Assembly: GCF_039535785.1 (NCBI RefSeq)
Contig: NZ_BAAAXV010000009.1
Coordinates: 1,798,001 to 1,862,000 of the forward strand
Reading direction: 5' to 3'
Origin: Nonomuraea helvata
Lineage (GTDB): Bacteria > Actinomycetota > Actinomycetes > Streptosporangiales > Streptosporangiaceae
DNA: 64,000 nucleotides
In this document: positions 42,698-51,070 of the stretch, one piece after another
How the letters are laid out: every line of letters begins with the position of its first letter
Numbering within the stretch: the stretch's first letter is position 1
Program-made: the position numbers and the translations under genes
Notes under the pieces: model-generated
The model's database searches: none
Told to the model about the DNA's origin: nothing
Seen by the model: only the letters and a program-made list of their open reading frames with translations

Positions 42698-42884
42698 ACG
42701 GCCGTTAGTGCCAGATCCGCTGGCCAGGCCGACCATCTCCGTTCCGGAGGCCGGCGAGCTGCTGGGCCTGAAACGGTCGTCGTCATACGAGGCGGCGCAC
42801 CGCGGCGACATCCCCACCATCCCGGTCGGCCGCCAGCTGCGCGTGCCTACCGCAAAGCTCCTGGCCATGTTGGGCCTGGCCTGA
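42681..42884 (+). CDS. Excisionase-like helix-turn-helix protein
   Basis: The 67-residue protein from the ATG 42681 has the HTH_17/Xis pattern: TISVPEAGELLGLKRSSSYE, AAHRGDIPTIPVGRQLRVPT, KLLAMLGL. Proteins like this direct excision by tyrosine integrases. It overlaps the XRE gene by 17 bases. It lies 22 kb from the integrase, unlike the usual adjacent arrangement, so a purely regulatory role is also possible. Confidence 0.75.
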   Translation: MPPRSKRPLVPDPLARPTISVPEAGELLGLKRSSSYEAAHRGDIPTIPVGRQLRVPTAKLLAMLGLA

Positions 42885-42951
42885 AACGCAGAAACCCCCA
42901 CAGGCCGTGCCGGGCTCGTGGGGGCCGATCCCCGAAAGAGGGAATCTCGCA

Positions 42952-43146
42952 ATGTCTATTCTCCATCACGCCGGGGGCAACGAGTTCCAGCCTCCATCGC
43001 GGGGTGAAATCCTCGCCTTCCTCGACCAGCTCCGCGGCGAAGCCATCGACGACATCGTCAGTGCCCGACAGGCCGCATCGATCGAACGGCCAGATGTGCA
43101 CGCGCACCCTGCTGGACAGCCGCACCCATACCAGGGGCCAGCGTGA
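42952..43146 (+). CDS. Small hypothetical protein of the element's early operon
   Basis: The 64-residue protein starts MSILHHAGGNEFQPPSRGEI after GAGGG. It contains ILAFLDQLRGEAIDDIVSAR and ends in a GTGA overlap with the next gene. Not recognised. Confidence 0.6.
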   Translation: MSILHHAGGNEFQPPSRGEILAFLDQLRGEAIDDIVSARQAASIERPDVHAHPAGQPHPYQGPA

Positions 43147-43586
43147 CGAGACACCGCACGACTACCGAAGCCCGCATTTCCCGGCTGGCCGCACGCTGGC
43201 CGGTCGGCGCGCTGGTCCGCCACCACGGTGCCCACCGGCGAGGCGTCATCGTCACCGCGGCCGACGAGATCGCGGCGCGCTGGCACAACAGCGGGCGCGG
43301 CCATGTCTCACTGCTGCCCTACCGCGACCGCCAGGACCTGGGCGGCCTCGTGAATGTGGCATGGGAGCACGGCGACACCTGCTGGACACGCATCGACGTG
43401 CTCGAGGTCGTCGACGCCACCGGCGTATACCACGTCGAAGAGGAGCACTACGGATTCGCGCCCGTGTACCGGCTCGCCGTCAAGGACCAAAGGCCGTATT
43501 GGTCGACCGAGGAGTCGTTGATGGACGGCTGCCGATGGGCCGACCGTGACGACCAGTTCGTCGCCGACATCCTGGCGGCAGCGTGA
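43143..43586 (+). CDS. Hypothetical protein of the element
   Basis: The 147-residue protein starts with GTG at 43143, overlapping the previous stop. It has an N-terminal basic helix and a small beta-rich core (GALVRHHGAHRRGVIVTAAD, RIDVLEVVDATGVYHVEEEH). The next gene starts inside its stop codon. Not recognised; overlap on both sides shows it belongs to one translationally coupled operon running to about 45 kb. Confidence 0.6.
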   Translation: MTRHRTTTEARISRLAARWPVGALVRHHGAHRRGVIVTAADEIAARWHNSGRGHVSLLPYRDRQDLGGLVNVAWEHGDTCWTRIDVLEVVDATGVYHVEEEHYGFAPVYRLAVKDQRPYWSTEESLMDGCRWADRDDQFVADILAAA

Positions 43587-43798
43587 GCGCCTACACCTCT
43601 CGGTCGCTGCCGACACGACTGCGCTGGCCGAACGGCTGCCCACCGCCCATCGACGGCTGCCGTCGCTGTGGCCACCGCGCCGCCACACACGACCTGGCGC
43701 TCCTGCACGGTCGCGCCCACCCACACACGTTCGAGCGTCCGACGCCAGCGCAGCAACGAGCCCGCATAGCGGCGATCACCCGGAGGCGTACGTCATGA
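43583..43798 (+). CDS. Small Cys/His protein
   Basis: The 71-residue protein starts with GTG at 43583. Residues 19-35 (CPPPIDGCRRCGHRAATH) form a C-C-C-H type zinc-binding motif. It overlaps both neighbours by four bases. Function unknown. Confidence 0.55.
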   Translation: MSAYTSRSLPTRLRWPNGCPPPIDGCRRCGHRAATHDLALLHGRAHPHTFERPTPAQQRARIAAITRRRTS

Positions 43799-44364
43799 TC
43801 GCCTTGGAACAGGCTGACCTCGGGGTGCTGTTCGTCGTGTTGGTGGTCACCGGCGTCGCGTCCTTCCTCCTCGGGTTGTTCGCCGGCGCCCCACAAGGGT
43901 CCGACGGCAACCCACGGGCCGCAGGCAATCTGCACAAGCGGTTACCTGCCCTGCTGTGGAAACCCAAGCTCCAGCTGATCCTGGATCATCATTGGCAGGT
44001 CGAGCGGTTGACAGCCGAACGCGACGACGCCCGCCAGATTGTCTCGACGCAGCTGGCTGAGTTCGGCAAGCTCGCGCACCAGCTGCACCACATCGGCTTC
44101 GAGCTGGCCATCGCTACGGCCACAACCGCCACAGCTGAGAACGCAGCGGCGGTGCTGCAATCCCAACTCGACAGGGCGTGCCGCGAACGCGACACGGTCG
44201 GCGATCGGCTGGAACTACTGATCACCGGTACCACCGGACTGGCCGAGTCCTGGGAGCGGCTGAGCGAGGTGCCCGCGAGCCTGCCATCCGCCGCCCGGGA
44301 ACTGCGCGACCTCCTGCGGCAGCTCGGCATGACGGCCGCACCCCTGGGCCGTGATGCCGGATGA
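43795..44364 (+). CDS. Membrane-anchored coiled-coil protein
   Basis: The 189-residue protein starts MIALEQADLGVLFVVLVVTG after GGAGG. One N-terminal transmembrane segment (about residues 10-31) is followed by long helices with heptad character (HHWQVERLTAERDDARQIVS, LQSQLDRACRERDTVGDRLE). The layout resembles phage spanin- or chaperone-like membrane proteins, but no function can be assigned. It overlaps the RusA gene (ATGA). Confidence 0.6.
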   Translation: MIALEQADLGVLFVVLVVTGVASFLLGLFAGAPQGSDGNPRAAGNLHKRLPALLWKPKLQLILDHHWQVERLTAERDDARQIVSTQLAEFGKLAHQLHHIGFELAIATATTATAENAAAVLQSQLDRACRERDTVGDRLELLITGTTGLAESWERLSEVPASLPSAARELRDLLRQLGMTAAPLGRDAG

Positions 44365-45014
44365 TGCCGCCTACCGGGCACCAACCGTATGCCGCCCAGC
44401 TCCGAGAACAGCTGGCCGAGCACGCTGCCGAATGTCCGCTACCGATGTCGGCTGGCTGCCCTCGCTGCCGCGCTCACGTCCTGGCCGTGCTCGCCGACGC
44501 GTATCCCACCGACACGCCCGCTCCCGGCCTGGGGCGTCCCCTGATCACGATCGTGGCCTACGGCACGCCAGGCCCTCAGGGCAGCAAGAAGGCGCACCCC
44601 ATCTACCGCGGTGGGCGAGGCAGCGAACGCGTCTTCACCGGACGAGTCGCCATGGAAGAGTCCTCGGCGAAGGTCAAGCCGTGGCGGGATGCTGTAGCAG
44701 CAGCAGCGGCTGAAGCCATGGCCCCGGCGGCGGCCGCGCTGGATCTGCCTCGCTGGCAGCCACTCGACGAGGCGCTGGTGGCCCAGTTCGTGTTCTCGCT
44801 GCCGCGAGGCGCAAGCGTGAAACGCCCTCAACCCACCGTCTATCCCGACCTGAGCAAGCTCGTCCGGTCGAGCGAGGACGCACTCACCGCGGCAAAGGTG
44901 TGGGCCGACGACGCCCGCGTGGTCGGCTACCACGACTGCCACAAGCGCTACGCCGGCGACCCTGGCGCCTTGCCTGCGCCCGGCGCGGTGATCCGTGTCT
45001 GGCGGGCCCCGTGA
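44361..45014 (+). CDS. RusA-family Holliday junction resolvase
   Basis: The 217-residue protein has the RusA core from about residue 62: VAYGTPGPQGSKKAHPIYRG, KVKPWRDAVAAAAAEAM, VFSLPRGASVKRPQPTVY and the catalytic acidic block PDLSKLVRSSEDALT...WADDARVV, where Asp residues bind Mg2+. RusA cuts four-way junctions and is common in phages. An extra N-terminal 55 residues carry a C-P-x-C motif (SAGCPRCRAHV). It works with the YqaJ/RecT pair further on, by inference. Confidence 0.85.
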   Translation: MMPPTGHQPYAAQLREQLAEHAAECPLPMSAGCPRCRAHVLAVLADAYPTDTPAPGLGRPLITIVAYGTPGPQGSKKAHPIYRGGRGSERVFTGRVAMEESSAKVKPWRDAVAAAAAEAMAPAAAALDLPRWQPLDEALVAQFVFSLPRGASVKRPQPTVYPDLSKLVRSSEDALTAAKVWADDARVVGYHDCHKRYAGDPGALPAPGAVIRVWRAP

Positions 45015-45090
45015 CGCTCAGGCAACCGCTGAACCGAACGCGCGTTCTGGTCGCCCCACCAGGGGAAATCCCATCAAGAGACGAGTTCCG

Positions 45091-45441
45091 ATGCCAGTAC
45101 CCAAACTCGACAGCAAGATCCTCAAACGTTTGGAGGACTCTTTCCTGCCGCACACCCGATCCCTGTACGACCGCCTCGGTTCGTCGGTCGTCGCCATCGT
45201 CGAGCTGACCTCGGTCGAGCGCGCGGAAACTGCCGCCGAAGAAGAGAAGGCGCCGACCGTGAAATTGCGCGTCACGGGCCTGGAGATCGCCACCCGCGAC
45301 CAGGAGGACGCCTTACGCCGCGCACAGCAGGCGATGTTCCAGCTGCGCACCACGAGCGGCACGCTCGCCGAACTCGACAGTGAGCAGGTCACGCGCCACA
45401 TAGCCAGACTGCCCAACCGCATCGTGCAGCCCGAGGAGTAA
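45091..45441 (+). CDS. Hypothetical element protein
   Basis: The 116-residue protein starts MPVPKLDSKILKRLEDSFLP at 45091; the spacing to the RusA gene is 76 bases. It has helix-rich ends and a central beta part (VVAIVELTSVERAETAAEEE, PTVKLRVTGLEIATRDQED). Similar small proteins occur near recombination genes of actinophages, but no function is known to me. Confidence 0.6.
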   Translation: MPVPKLDSKILKRLEDSFLPHTRSLYDRLGSSVVAIVELTSVERAETAAEEEKAPTVKLRVTGLEIATRDQEDALRRAQQAMFQLRTTSGTLAELDSEQVTRHIARLPNRIVQPEE

Positions 45442-45448
45442 CACGCCC

Positions 45449-45748
45449 ATGACCAACCCAAGCGCCGACATCGGCTGGGTCATCCTCGAACTGCTCGGCC
45501 ATCGCCGCCTGGCTGGGCACGTGACAACGGAGGAGATCGCCGGTGCGTCGTTCCTGCGGATCGACATCGCGGGCGCTGCCGATGAGCCGCCGATCACCCA
45601 GTTCTACGGGCCGAGCGCCGTCTACGCCATCACCCCCACCTCCGAGGAGATCGCCAGGACGGCCGCGGCCCGCAGCCGTCCTCGACCGGTCCAGCGATGG
45701 GAGCTTGAGCCGCCCCAGAGCTACGAGCCGGAGGAGGCTCCGTACTGA
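45449..45748 (+). CDS. Hypothetical element protein
   Basis: The 99-residue protein starts MTNPSADIGWVILELLGHRR seven bases after the previous stop. The segment TQFYGPSAVYAITPTSEEIA is characteristic of a small family seen in actinophages and islands (from memory, unnamed). It overlaps the next start by one base. Confidence 0.65.
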   Translation: MTNPSADIGWVILELLGHRRLAGHVTTEEIAGASFLRIDIAGAADEPPITQFYGPSAVYAITPTSEEIARTAAARSRPRPVQRWELEPPQSYEPEEAPY

Positions 45749-46806
45749 TGCCCCCAACCACCAGCGAGGCGCTGCGCGATGCATACCGCCGTGCCGCAGC
45801 CGCCGTCGGCGTCCCGACCGACACGCTCGATACCGCCCTGTGGGAGCAGGACCTCGATGTAGTTCCGCATCTGGTCGGCGATGAGCGGCAATGGCGGCTC
45901 GCCCTCGGCGGAACCGAGGAGGCTCGGGTGCTCGACAGCGAGGAATTGTTGAGCGAGCTCGGTTTCGCCCTGCTTGCGCACCCGCAGACATCCCTTGCCC
46001 TGCGGCCGGCTGAGCAGGATGAGGTGGCCGCGTTCATGCTGTTCGGTGCCGAAGGGCTGAACGGGCTGGACGAGCGCCGACGTCTCCAGGAGGAGCTCGT
46101 CGGCAGGGAAGTGGCCGAGGCGCTGACCATCGCCATCGGCGCGTCCGCTGACGCCTCGCCCGCCGCGGATGGCCGGTTCCGCCTCGACGAGATCGCTGTC
46201 GAACTCGACGCCATCGCCTTACGGCTGCGCGAGCTCTCGGTCGCCGCCGAGCGGCCCACCGTGCCAGTCGAGCTGCGCAAGCTCTGCGACCAGCTCGACA
46301 GCTACGCCACGGGCGTCAACGGCCTGGCCGAATCGCTGGCTGAGACCGACGCCATCATCAGTGAGAACCGGCCGCTACGCCCCGCCTTCTCCCCTGGTCG
46401 CCCGTGGGGACTACGGGCGCTGGAAACGCCGCTGGACTCCTCCGGCAAGCGGAACCCGACCGTGCTGTCCAACTGGCAGATCTGTTCGCTGGCCAGGCCG
46501 GCGGGCTGGGGCGAGCCTGAGGAGCCGGGAATCCCGTACCTGACAGGCATCGCCGGGCTGCCCGGCCTGGAACGGTGGGAGTCAGCCCGCGCCACCGACC
46601 GGCGCGCCGCCGAACGTGCCCTGGCTATCCAGCAGGAGGCCGCCCGCCAGCCGTGCACCAGCTGCAGCGCCGAGCCCGGAAAGCCGTGCACCACGCGGAC
46701 GGGCCGGGTGGCCGAGATGTTCCACCGGCCGCGCCTAACGGCCGCCACCGCGGCGGTCGACCAGGCCGACGACGACACACCGGCTGAGCATCGGGCCGAC
46801 CCGTGA
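45748..46806 (+). CDS. Element protein with C-terminal zinc-finger motif
   Basis: The 352-residue protein is mostly helical in its first 200 residues (LGFALLAHPQTSLALRPAEQ, VELRKLCDQLDSYATGVNGL). Near the C-terminus it has C-x2-C-x7-C and a downstream His (PCTSCSAEPGKPCTTRTG, then MFHRPR), the zinc-finger pattern found in many actinobacterial phage and plasmid proteins. Function unknown, possibly DNA binding. Confidence 0.6.
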   Translation: MPPTTSEALRDAYRRAAAAVGVPTDTLDTALWEQDLDVVPHLVGDERQWRLALGGTEEARVLDSEELLSELGFALLAHPQTSLALRPAEQDEVAAFMLFGAEGLNGLDERRRLQEELVGREVAEALTIAIGASADASPAADGRFRLDEIAVELDAIALRLRELSVAAERPTVPVELRKLCDQLDSYATGVNGLAESLAETDAIISENRPLRPAFSPGRPWGLRALETPLDSSGKRNPTVLSNWQICSLARPAGWGEPEEPGIPYLTGIAGLPGLERWESARATDRRAAERALAIQQEAARQPCTSCSAEPGKPCTTRTGRVAEMFHRPRLTAATAAVDQADDDTPAEHRADP

Positions 46807-46866
46807 CCCTGGCTGAGCGCGCCCTGTGCGCCATCGGCGAGCGCGGCTTCGGCGACGTTGCCCGTG

Positions 46867-47181
46867 ATGAGGGATAGACAGCAGGCATGTGGCCACTGGG
46901 GCGGTGACCGCCGGTGCGGTGACCGCCCCGCGCGGCCGTACATCATCGGGTGGCGCTGCCCCCAGCACACCCCAGCGGCGATAGCCGGCCGCCCTGAGCC
47001 GTCCGGCGGATATTGCGCGCCGGCCCGGTGCTACTGCGGCTCATGTCCTTCCTGGAACCCCCTCGCCGACCCGCCCGCCCCGATCGACGCCTGGGGCCTG
47101 ATCGCGCCCTGGCAGATCGCCCCCGCAGCGGCTTTAAGCGAATTCCGCCGGCCGCGGCGTGGTGCCCGCGCGACCTCCTGA
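46867..47181 (+). CDS. Small cysteine-rich protein
   Basis: The 104-residue frame starts MRDRQQACGHWGGDRRCGDR. Cys and His are clustered (CGHWGGDRRC, WRCPQHTP, GYCAPARCYCGSCPSW), suggesting one or two structural zincs. The ribosome site is weak. A replication-like gene follows after 41 bases. Confidence 0.55.
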   Translation: MRDRQQACGHWGGDRRCGDRPARPYIIGWRCPQHTPAAIAGRPEPSGGYCAPARCYCGSCPSWNPLADPPAPIDAWGLIAPWQIAPAAALSEFRRPRRGARATS

Positions 47182-47222
47182 CCCCTCGCCTCCGCCTCAA
47201 CCGACCCGGGAGATCCACACTC

Positions 47223-48176
47223 ATGGCACGCGGTGAGATCCACATCCAGCTCAACGTGGACTTCGCGGACGACCCCAAGGTTCGCGCCCTCGCCCGCTAT
47301 GGCCGCGACGCCCGCAGCATCCGCGATCTCTACGTGCAGATGCTCTGCTACGCCAAGCGCAACCTGTCCGACGGACACGTCCCCACCGAGCAACTCGGCA
47401 TCCTCACCTACCCCGACAGTCCGGCCCGCAGTAAGAGGGACGCTGACCGGCTGGTCGAGGTGGGCCTCATCAAGGCTGTGGACGGCGGCTGGTACGTGCC
47501 CGCCTACCTCAAGCGCAACAAGTCCCGAGCCCAGGTTCAAGCAGCGGTCGAGGACAAGGCCGATCGCACCGCCCGCGCCGCCACCGTCGGCAACCACCGG
47601 CGCTGGCACGAGCGGCGGGGCAAGCTCGACTTGGAGGGCTGTGTCCATTGTCGGGATGCGATCGCTCGACGTGATCGGTGGGCGATCGCAGCCAGCGATT
47701 CGCTCGGATCTGGGTCGGATCGCACAGAGACAGAGACAGAGACACAGTCACAGACAGAGCCACAGACAGGGTTGGATTCTTCTCCGAAGAATCCCCCTCC
47801 CCCCAACCCCCCATCGCCTGCCGGCGACGCAGCGCCAGCAGAGGCGCAGGCCGCACGTCGGGATGCGCTGGTGGCCGAGGTGCTGCGCGTTCGCCCGGAA
47901 TGGCAGGCATCTTCGATCCACCGGGTGCTGAACGACCCCAAGCTGGCCAGCACCGTGTGGCCGCAGCTGGAGCGCGCACTGCTCGCCGTGGCGGCCGACC
48001 CCTCAACGCAAGGTCCGGGCCGAGTGCTGTACGACGGCCCCTGGTGGTCCCAGCAGCCTCCGCCGCAGCAGCCAAGTCCGCGCTGCGGCCAATGCTCTCC
48101 CGCGCGCCGACTTGAGGACGCCGACGGCCGCGACCTTGGCCCCTGCCCGACCTGCCATCCGGGGAGAAGACGATGA
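47223..48176 (+). CDS. Replication-like protein (phage replisome organiser type)
   Basis: The 317-residue protein from the ATG 47223 begins MARGEIHIQLNVDFADDPKV, then RDLYVQMLCYAKRNLSDGHV, DADRLVEVGLIKAVDGGWYV. This winged-helix layout is typical of phage replication-initiation proteins of DnaD/replisome-organiser type. A low-complexity linker follows (Thr-Glu/Gln repeats, then Pro-rich) and the C-terminus has a CGQC...CPTC zinc ribbon. It overlaps the next gene by four bases. Confidence 0.65.
   Translation: MARGEIHIQLNVDFADDPKVRALARYGRDARSIRDLYVQMLCYAKRNLSDGHVPTEQLGILTYPDSPARSKRDADRLVEVGLIKAVDGGWYVPAYLKRNKSRAQVQAAVEDKADRTARAATVGNHRRWHERRGKLDLEGCVHCRDAIARRDRWAIAASDSLGSGSDRTETETETQSQTEPQTGLDSSPKNPPPPNPPSPAGDAAPAEAQAARRDALVAEVLRVRPEWQASSIHRVLNDPKLASTVWPQLERALLAVAADPSTQGPGRVLYDGPWWSQQPPPQQPSPRCGQCSPARRLEDADGRDLGPCPTCHPGRRR
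47723..47770 (+). repeat. CAGAGA-type short repeat inside a gene
   Basis: A purine-rich run of imperfect ACAGAG/ACAGTC six-base units encodes TETETETQSQTEPQTG, an in-frame flexible linker between the winged-helix and the zinc-ribbon parts of the gene at 47223. Confidence 0.7.
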
Positions 48177-48478
48177 ACCAACGCGTTGACGAGATCGAAT
48201 TGGCCAAGCGCGAGCTCACCCGTCGGCTCACCCCGTACATCGCAACCGAACGCGCCTGGTCCATCGGCGCCGATTATGTGACCGACCTCCTTGCACGTGG
48301 CTGGCGACCGCCTCTCGATCGCCCTCCCAAACCCAGCCGAAAAGGCGACTACGTCCGAGGGGCGGCCCTGGCGCGCGAGCTCCTGGCCCAACGTCTGCAG
48401 AGCGCTGACGCGGGTGACAGCATCCCCGATCCCGACGCCGAAGCTCTGCGCTCAAGCCTTGCGACAAGCGGGACCTGC

Positions 48479-48525
48479 TGTCCGCGTACGACCTCATCTC
48501 CCGAACGGGGTACGACCTCACGTCC
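48479..48525 (+). repeat. Left terminal inverted repeat of the IS21 element
   Basis: Begins TGTCCGCGTACGACCTCATC and ends GGTACGACCTCACGTCC; the inner and outer GTACGACCTCA copies are about 25 bases apart. It matches the reverse complement of 50817-50863 except for about nine positions. Confidence 0.93.
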
Positions 48526-48568
48526 AGAGGGTCGGCATGTCATTGACGTGTTCGAGCTGAGTTAGTGA

Positions 48569-48615
48569 TCATCCTTCGATCTGTCAGCCGGCAAGCAGAC
48601 GAGATCGAAGGATGA
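48569..48615 (+). repeat. Hairpin before istA
   Basis: TCATCCTTCGATCT (48569-48582) pairs perfectly over 14 bases with AGATCGAAGGATGA (48602-48615). The right arm contains the only GAAGGA-like ribosome site before the istA ATG at 48625. Readthrough mRNA would fold and hide the site, which would keep transposase low. Confidence 0.6.
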
Positions 48616-48624
48616 CCACGCTCA

Positions 48625-50028
48625 ATGATCCTGGATTCGAGGGATTGGATGAATATCCGTCGCTTCCGCGCCCTGCATGAAGCGGGCGTGAGTATCGCCG
48701 CGATAGCTCGGGAGACCGGGCACGACTGGAAGACCGTTAAGAAGTATCTGCAGGCTGAGGGTGCGGTCCCGCCCTCAGCGCCGTCACGCAAGGGGACCCA
48801 GCCGCGCAAGCTCGAGCCGCTGGAAGGCGTGGTGGAGAGCTGGCTGCGGGCCGACATCGGGCTGAAAGCGTCGGTGATCCACGAACGGCTCCAGGCCGAG
48901 TACGGCTGGAACGGTCACTACCAGCGGATCAAGATGTTCTGTGCCGAGGCCCGACCCCGCATCCGGGCCGAGCTCGGGCTGAGCCTCGACGACCTGGCCG
49001 GGCTGCACCGTCGCTTCGAGGTGACCGCCGGCGCCCAAGCTCAGGTCGACTGGGGCGACGAGGGCGGCATCCTGGCCCACATGGGCATCGCGAAGGTCTA
49101 CTCCTTCCATATGGTGCTGTCCTACTCACGCGACCCGTTCTGCTGCTTCACCACCAGCATGGACCTGGCCACCTTCTGGGAGTGCCACCGGCGCGCGTTT
49201 GACCACTTCGGCGGCGTCCCAGGCGTGATCGTTTACGACCGGACCAAGACCGTCGTCCGTCAGCACGTCGCCCCGGGCAAAGCGGTCCCGCTGCATCCCG
49301 AAGCGGTGGCGTTTGCCGGGCACTACGGTTTCGACATCGATGTGCTGGCTGCTCACCGGCCCACTGGGAAGGGCCGCGTCGAGCGGCAGGTCGACATCCT
49401 GCGCGATCACGTACTGGCCGGACGGAGCTTCACCTCGATCGGCGAACTGGACACCGCTTTCGCCGCCTGGGTGCCGATCCGGCGTGGCACGGTGCACCGC
49501 ACCCATGGCGAGGTCATCGGAACGCGCGCCGTCCGCGATCATGATGCACTCGCAGCCCTGCCCGCCAGCTCCTATCTGGTGGCCGAGCGGCATCTGCGGC
49601 GGGTCGGCAAGGACTGCTTGATCTCCTTCGACGGCTGTCTGTATTCCGTTCCCGCCCGCCGGGTGCGCGCCGGCCAGCAGGTGGAGTTGCGGGTCACCGG
49701 CAGCGAGGTGACCATCTGCGACCCGGCCGCCGTCAGCGCCGCGGACGCTTTGCTGGCCATCCACCAGCGCGCCACCGTCTCCGGCACGTGGGTCGTCGAC
49801 CCCAAGCACTGGGACGGCCTGCCCGACGGACACACCCGCGCCACGACCAGCGGTCCCGTCCCCTCCAGCCTCGCCACCGGCCAGCCCGTCGAGCAGGACG
49901 CGGATGGCCTGGCCGCGCTGCTGAAACGCTCGGCCGCCGCGCAGATCCCCGTCGCCCGGCGCCCGCTGGCCGCCTACGACCTGGCCGCGGGCCTGAATTC
50001 CACCCCGATCACCGAAGGACTGAACTGA
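48625..50028 (+). CDS. istA: IS21 transposase IstA
   Basis: The 467-residue transposase has an N-terminal helix-turn-helix (LHEAGVSIAAIARETGHDWK) and an rve DDE domain: Asp in GAQAQVDWGDEGG, Asp in VPGVIVYDRTKTVV, and Glu in GKGRVERQVDIL, all present. It cuts and joins the IS ends. Its stop overlaps the istB start by one base (TGATG), so the helper is translationally coupled. Confidence 0.95.
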   Translation: MILDSRDWMNIRRFRALHEAGVSIAAIARETGHDWKTVKKYLQAEGAVPPSAPSRKGTQPRKLEPLEGVVESWLRADIGLKASVIHERLQAEYGWNGHYQRIKMFCAEARPRIRAELGLSLDDLAGLHRRFEVTAGAQAQVDWGDEGGILAHMGIAKVYSFHMVLSYSRDPFCCFTTSMDLATFWECHRRAFDHFGGVPGVIVYDRTKTVVRQHVAPGKAVPLHPEAVAFAGHYGFDIDVLAAHRPTGKGRVERQVDILRDHVLAGRSFTSIGELDTAFAAWVPIRRGTVHRTHGEVIGTRAVRDHDALAALPASSYLVAERHLRRVGKDCLISFDGCLYSVPARRVRAGQQVELRVTGSEVTICDPAAVSAADALLAIHQRATVSGTWVVDPKHWDGLPDGHTRATTSGPVPSSLATGQPVEQDADGLAALLKRSAAAQIPVARRPLAAYDLAAGLNSTPITEGLN

Positions 50029-50798
50029 TGTCGCAGCTGGTCACCAACCGCATCAAAGCGCACGCCACCCGGCTCGGGTTGCCCCACCTGGCCGCCAGCG
50101 TCGACCAGCTCATCGCCCGCGCCAACGCCGACAAGATGGGCTACCTCGACTTCCTGGACCTGATCCTGGAAGAAGAACACGGCGTCCGCGACGGTCGCCG
50201 CTTCCGCGCCGCGCTCAGGTTGTCGAAGCTGCCCCACCACAAGGAGATCACCGAGTTCGACTTCTCTTTCCAGCCCGACCTCGACCCGCGCAAGATCAAG
50301 GACCTGGCCGCGCTGTCGTTCGTCGAGGCCAAGGCCAACGCCGCCTTCCTGGGGCCGCCTGGGGTGGGCAAGACCATGCTCGCCGTCGGCCTGGCCGTCG
50401 CGGCCTGCAAGGCCGGCTTCTCCATCTACTTCACCACGCTGGACGACATGGTCCGCCAGCTCAAGGAGGCCAACGCCATCGGCCGTCTGGCCGCCAAGCT
50501 GAAGACCTACACCCGCCCCAACGTCCTGGTCCTGGACGAGGTGGGCTACCTGCCCCTGGAAAGGGACGAAGCCAACCTGGTCTTCCAAGTCATCTCGAAA
50601 AGATATGAAACCGGGACGATCTTGCTGACCAGCAACAAAGCCTTCAGCGAGTGGGGAAGCGTGTTCGGAGACGACGTCCTGGCCACCGCAATCTTGGATC
50701 GGCTCCTGCACCACTGTGAGGTCGTCTCCATTAACGGGCCAAGCTACCGGCTGAAGAACCGGCTCACCACCATCAAGGGAGGTTCAGAAGTGGCATGA
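50028..50798 (+). CDS. istB: IS21 helper ATPase IstB
   Basis: The 256-residue AAA+ ATPase has Walker A GPPGVGKT in AAFLGPPGVGKTMLAVG and Walker B VLVLDEVGYLPL, with DnaC-like homology. IstB oligomers select the target DNA and activate IstA. Sensor residues occur in TILLTSNKAFSEWG. Full length for the family. Confidence 0.95.
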   Translation: MSQLVTNRIKAHATRLGLPHLAASVDQLIARANADKMGYLDFLDLILEEEHGVRDGRRFRAALRLSKLPHHKEITEFDFSFQPDLDPRKIKDLAALSFVEAKANAAFLGPPGVGKTMLAVGLAVAACKAGFSIYFTTLDDMVRQLKEANAIGRLAAKLKTYTRPNVLVLDEVGYLPLERDEANLVFQVISKRYETGTILLTSNKAFSEWGSVFGDDVLATAILDRLLHHCEVVSINGPSYRLKNRLTTIKGGSEVA

Positions 50799-50816
50799 TC
50801 AACCCAGCCGAACTCA

Positions 50817-50863
50817 GGACGTGAGGTCGTACGCGACTCGCCAGATGAGGTCGTACCCGGACA
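50817..50863 (-). repeat. Right terminal inverted repeat of the IS21 element
   Basis: Begins GGACGTGAGGTCGTACGCG and ends GAGGTCGTACCCGGACA, mirror of the left end with two subrepeats. The CCTGC target copy follows immediately. Confidence 0.93.
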
Positions 50864-51018
50864 CCTGCGGAGCGATACCAGCCTGCGTGGAGCCGGACTG
50901 CTCGGATCGGCTGCCAGCACACACCCGCCCGGGCCAGCACCGGCGCACCCCCAAGTCGAACCACCGTCGCATCGCTCGCCGAGGACAGCTCGGCCTCTGC
51001 CAACCTGGAATGTCGAAG

Positions 51019-51042
51019 TCATAATTAGTTATGATCAAGATA
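51019..51042 (-). promoter_or_regulatory. Element palindrome, copy 1
   Basis: TCATAA-TTAG-TTATGA (51019-51034) is a perfect 16-base palindrome; read on the minus strand it is preceded by TATCTT two bases outside. It overlaps the stop of the split gene and lies 29 bases before the small frame leading the yqaJ-recT operon. Confidence 0.7.
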
Positions 51043-51070
51043 TAAATCCCGGGAAGGAAAGGAAGCCGAG

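Larger units (their letters stand above)
48479..50863 (+). mobile_element. IS21-family insertion sequence, complete
   Basis: 2385 bases with TG...CA ends, 47-base imperfect terminal inverted repeats (48479-48525 and 50817-50863), a 5-base target duplication CCTGC (48474-48478 and 50864-50868), and the istA/istB gene pair. Each end contains two copies of a GTACGACCTCA-type subrepeat, as in IS21, where the transposase binds multiple sites. All parts look intact, so it may be active. Confidence 0.95.
48173..51024 (+). pseudogene. Small gene split by the IS21 insertion
   Basis: The left part (48173-48478) encodes MNQRVDEIELAKRELTRRLT to SSLATSGTC; the right part (50869-51024) continues GAIPACVEPDCSDRLPAH to a TAA stop. 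If the insertion and one CCTGC copy are removed, both parts join in the same frame and give about 153 residues. The joined protein has a Cys-rich C-terminal part (TCGAIPACVEPDC, GLCQPG), plausibly zinc-binding. The present left frame runs into IS sequence and ends at 48565. The gene overlaps the preceding one by four bases, as in the rest of the operon. Confidence 0.88.

Noticed and set aside
47723..47770. Short regular repeats as a possible CRISPR array
   Set aside because: Units are six bases, contiguous and in frame inside a gene; no spacer-repeat structure and no cas genes anywhere in the window.
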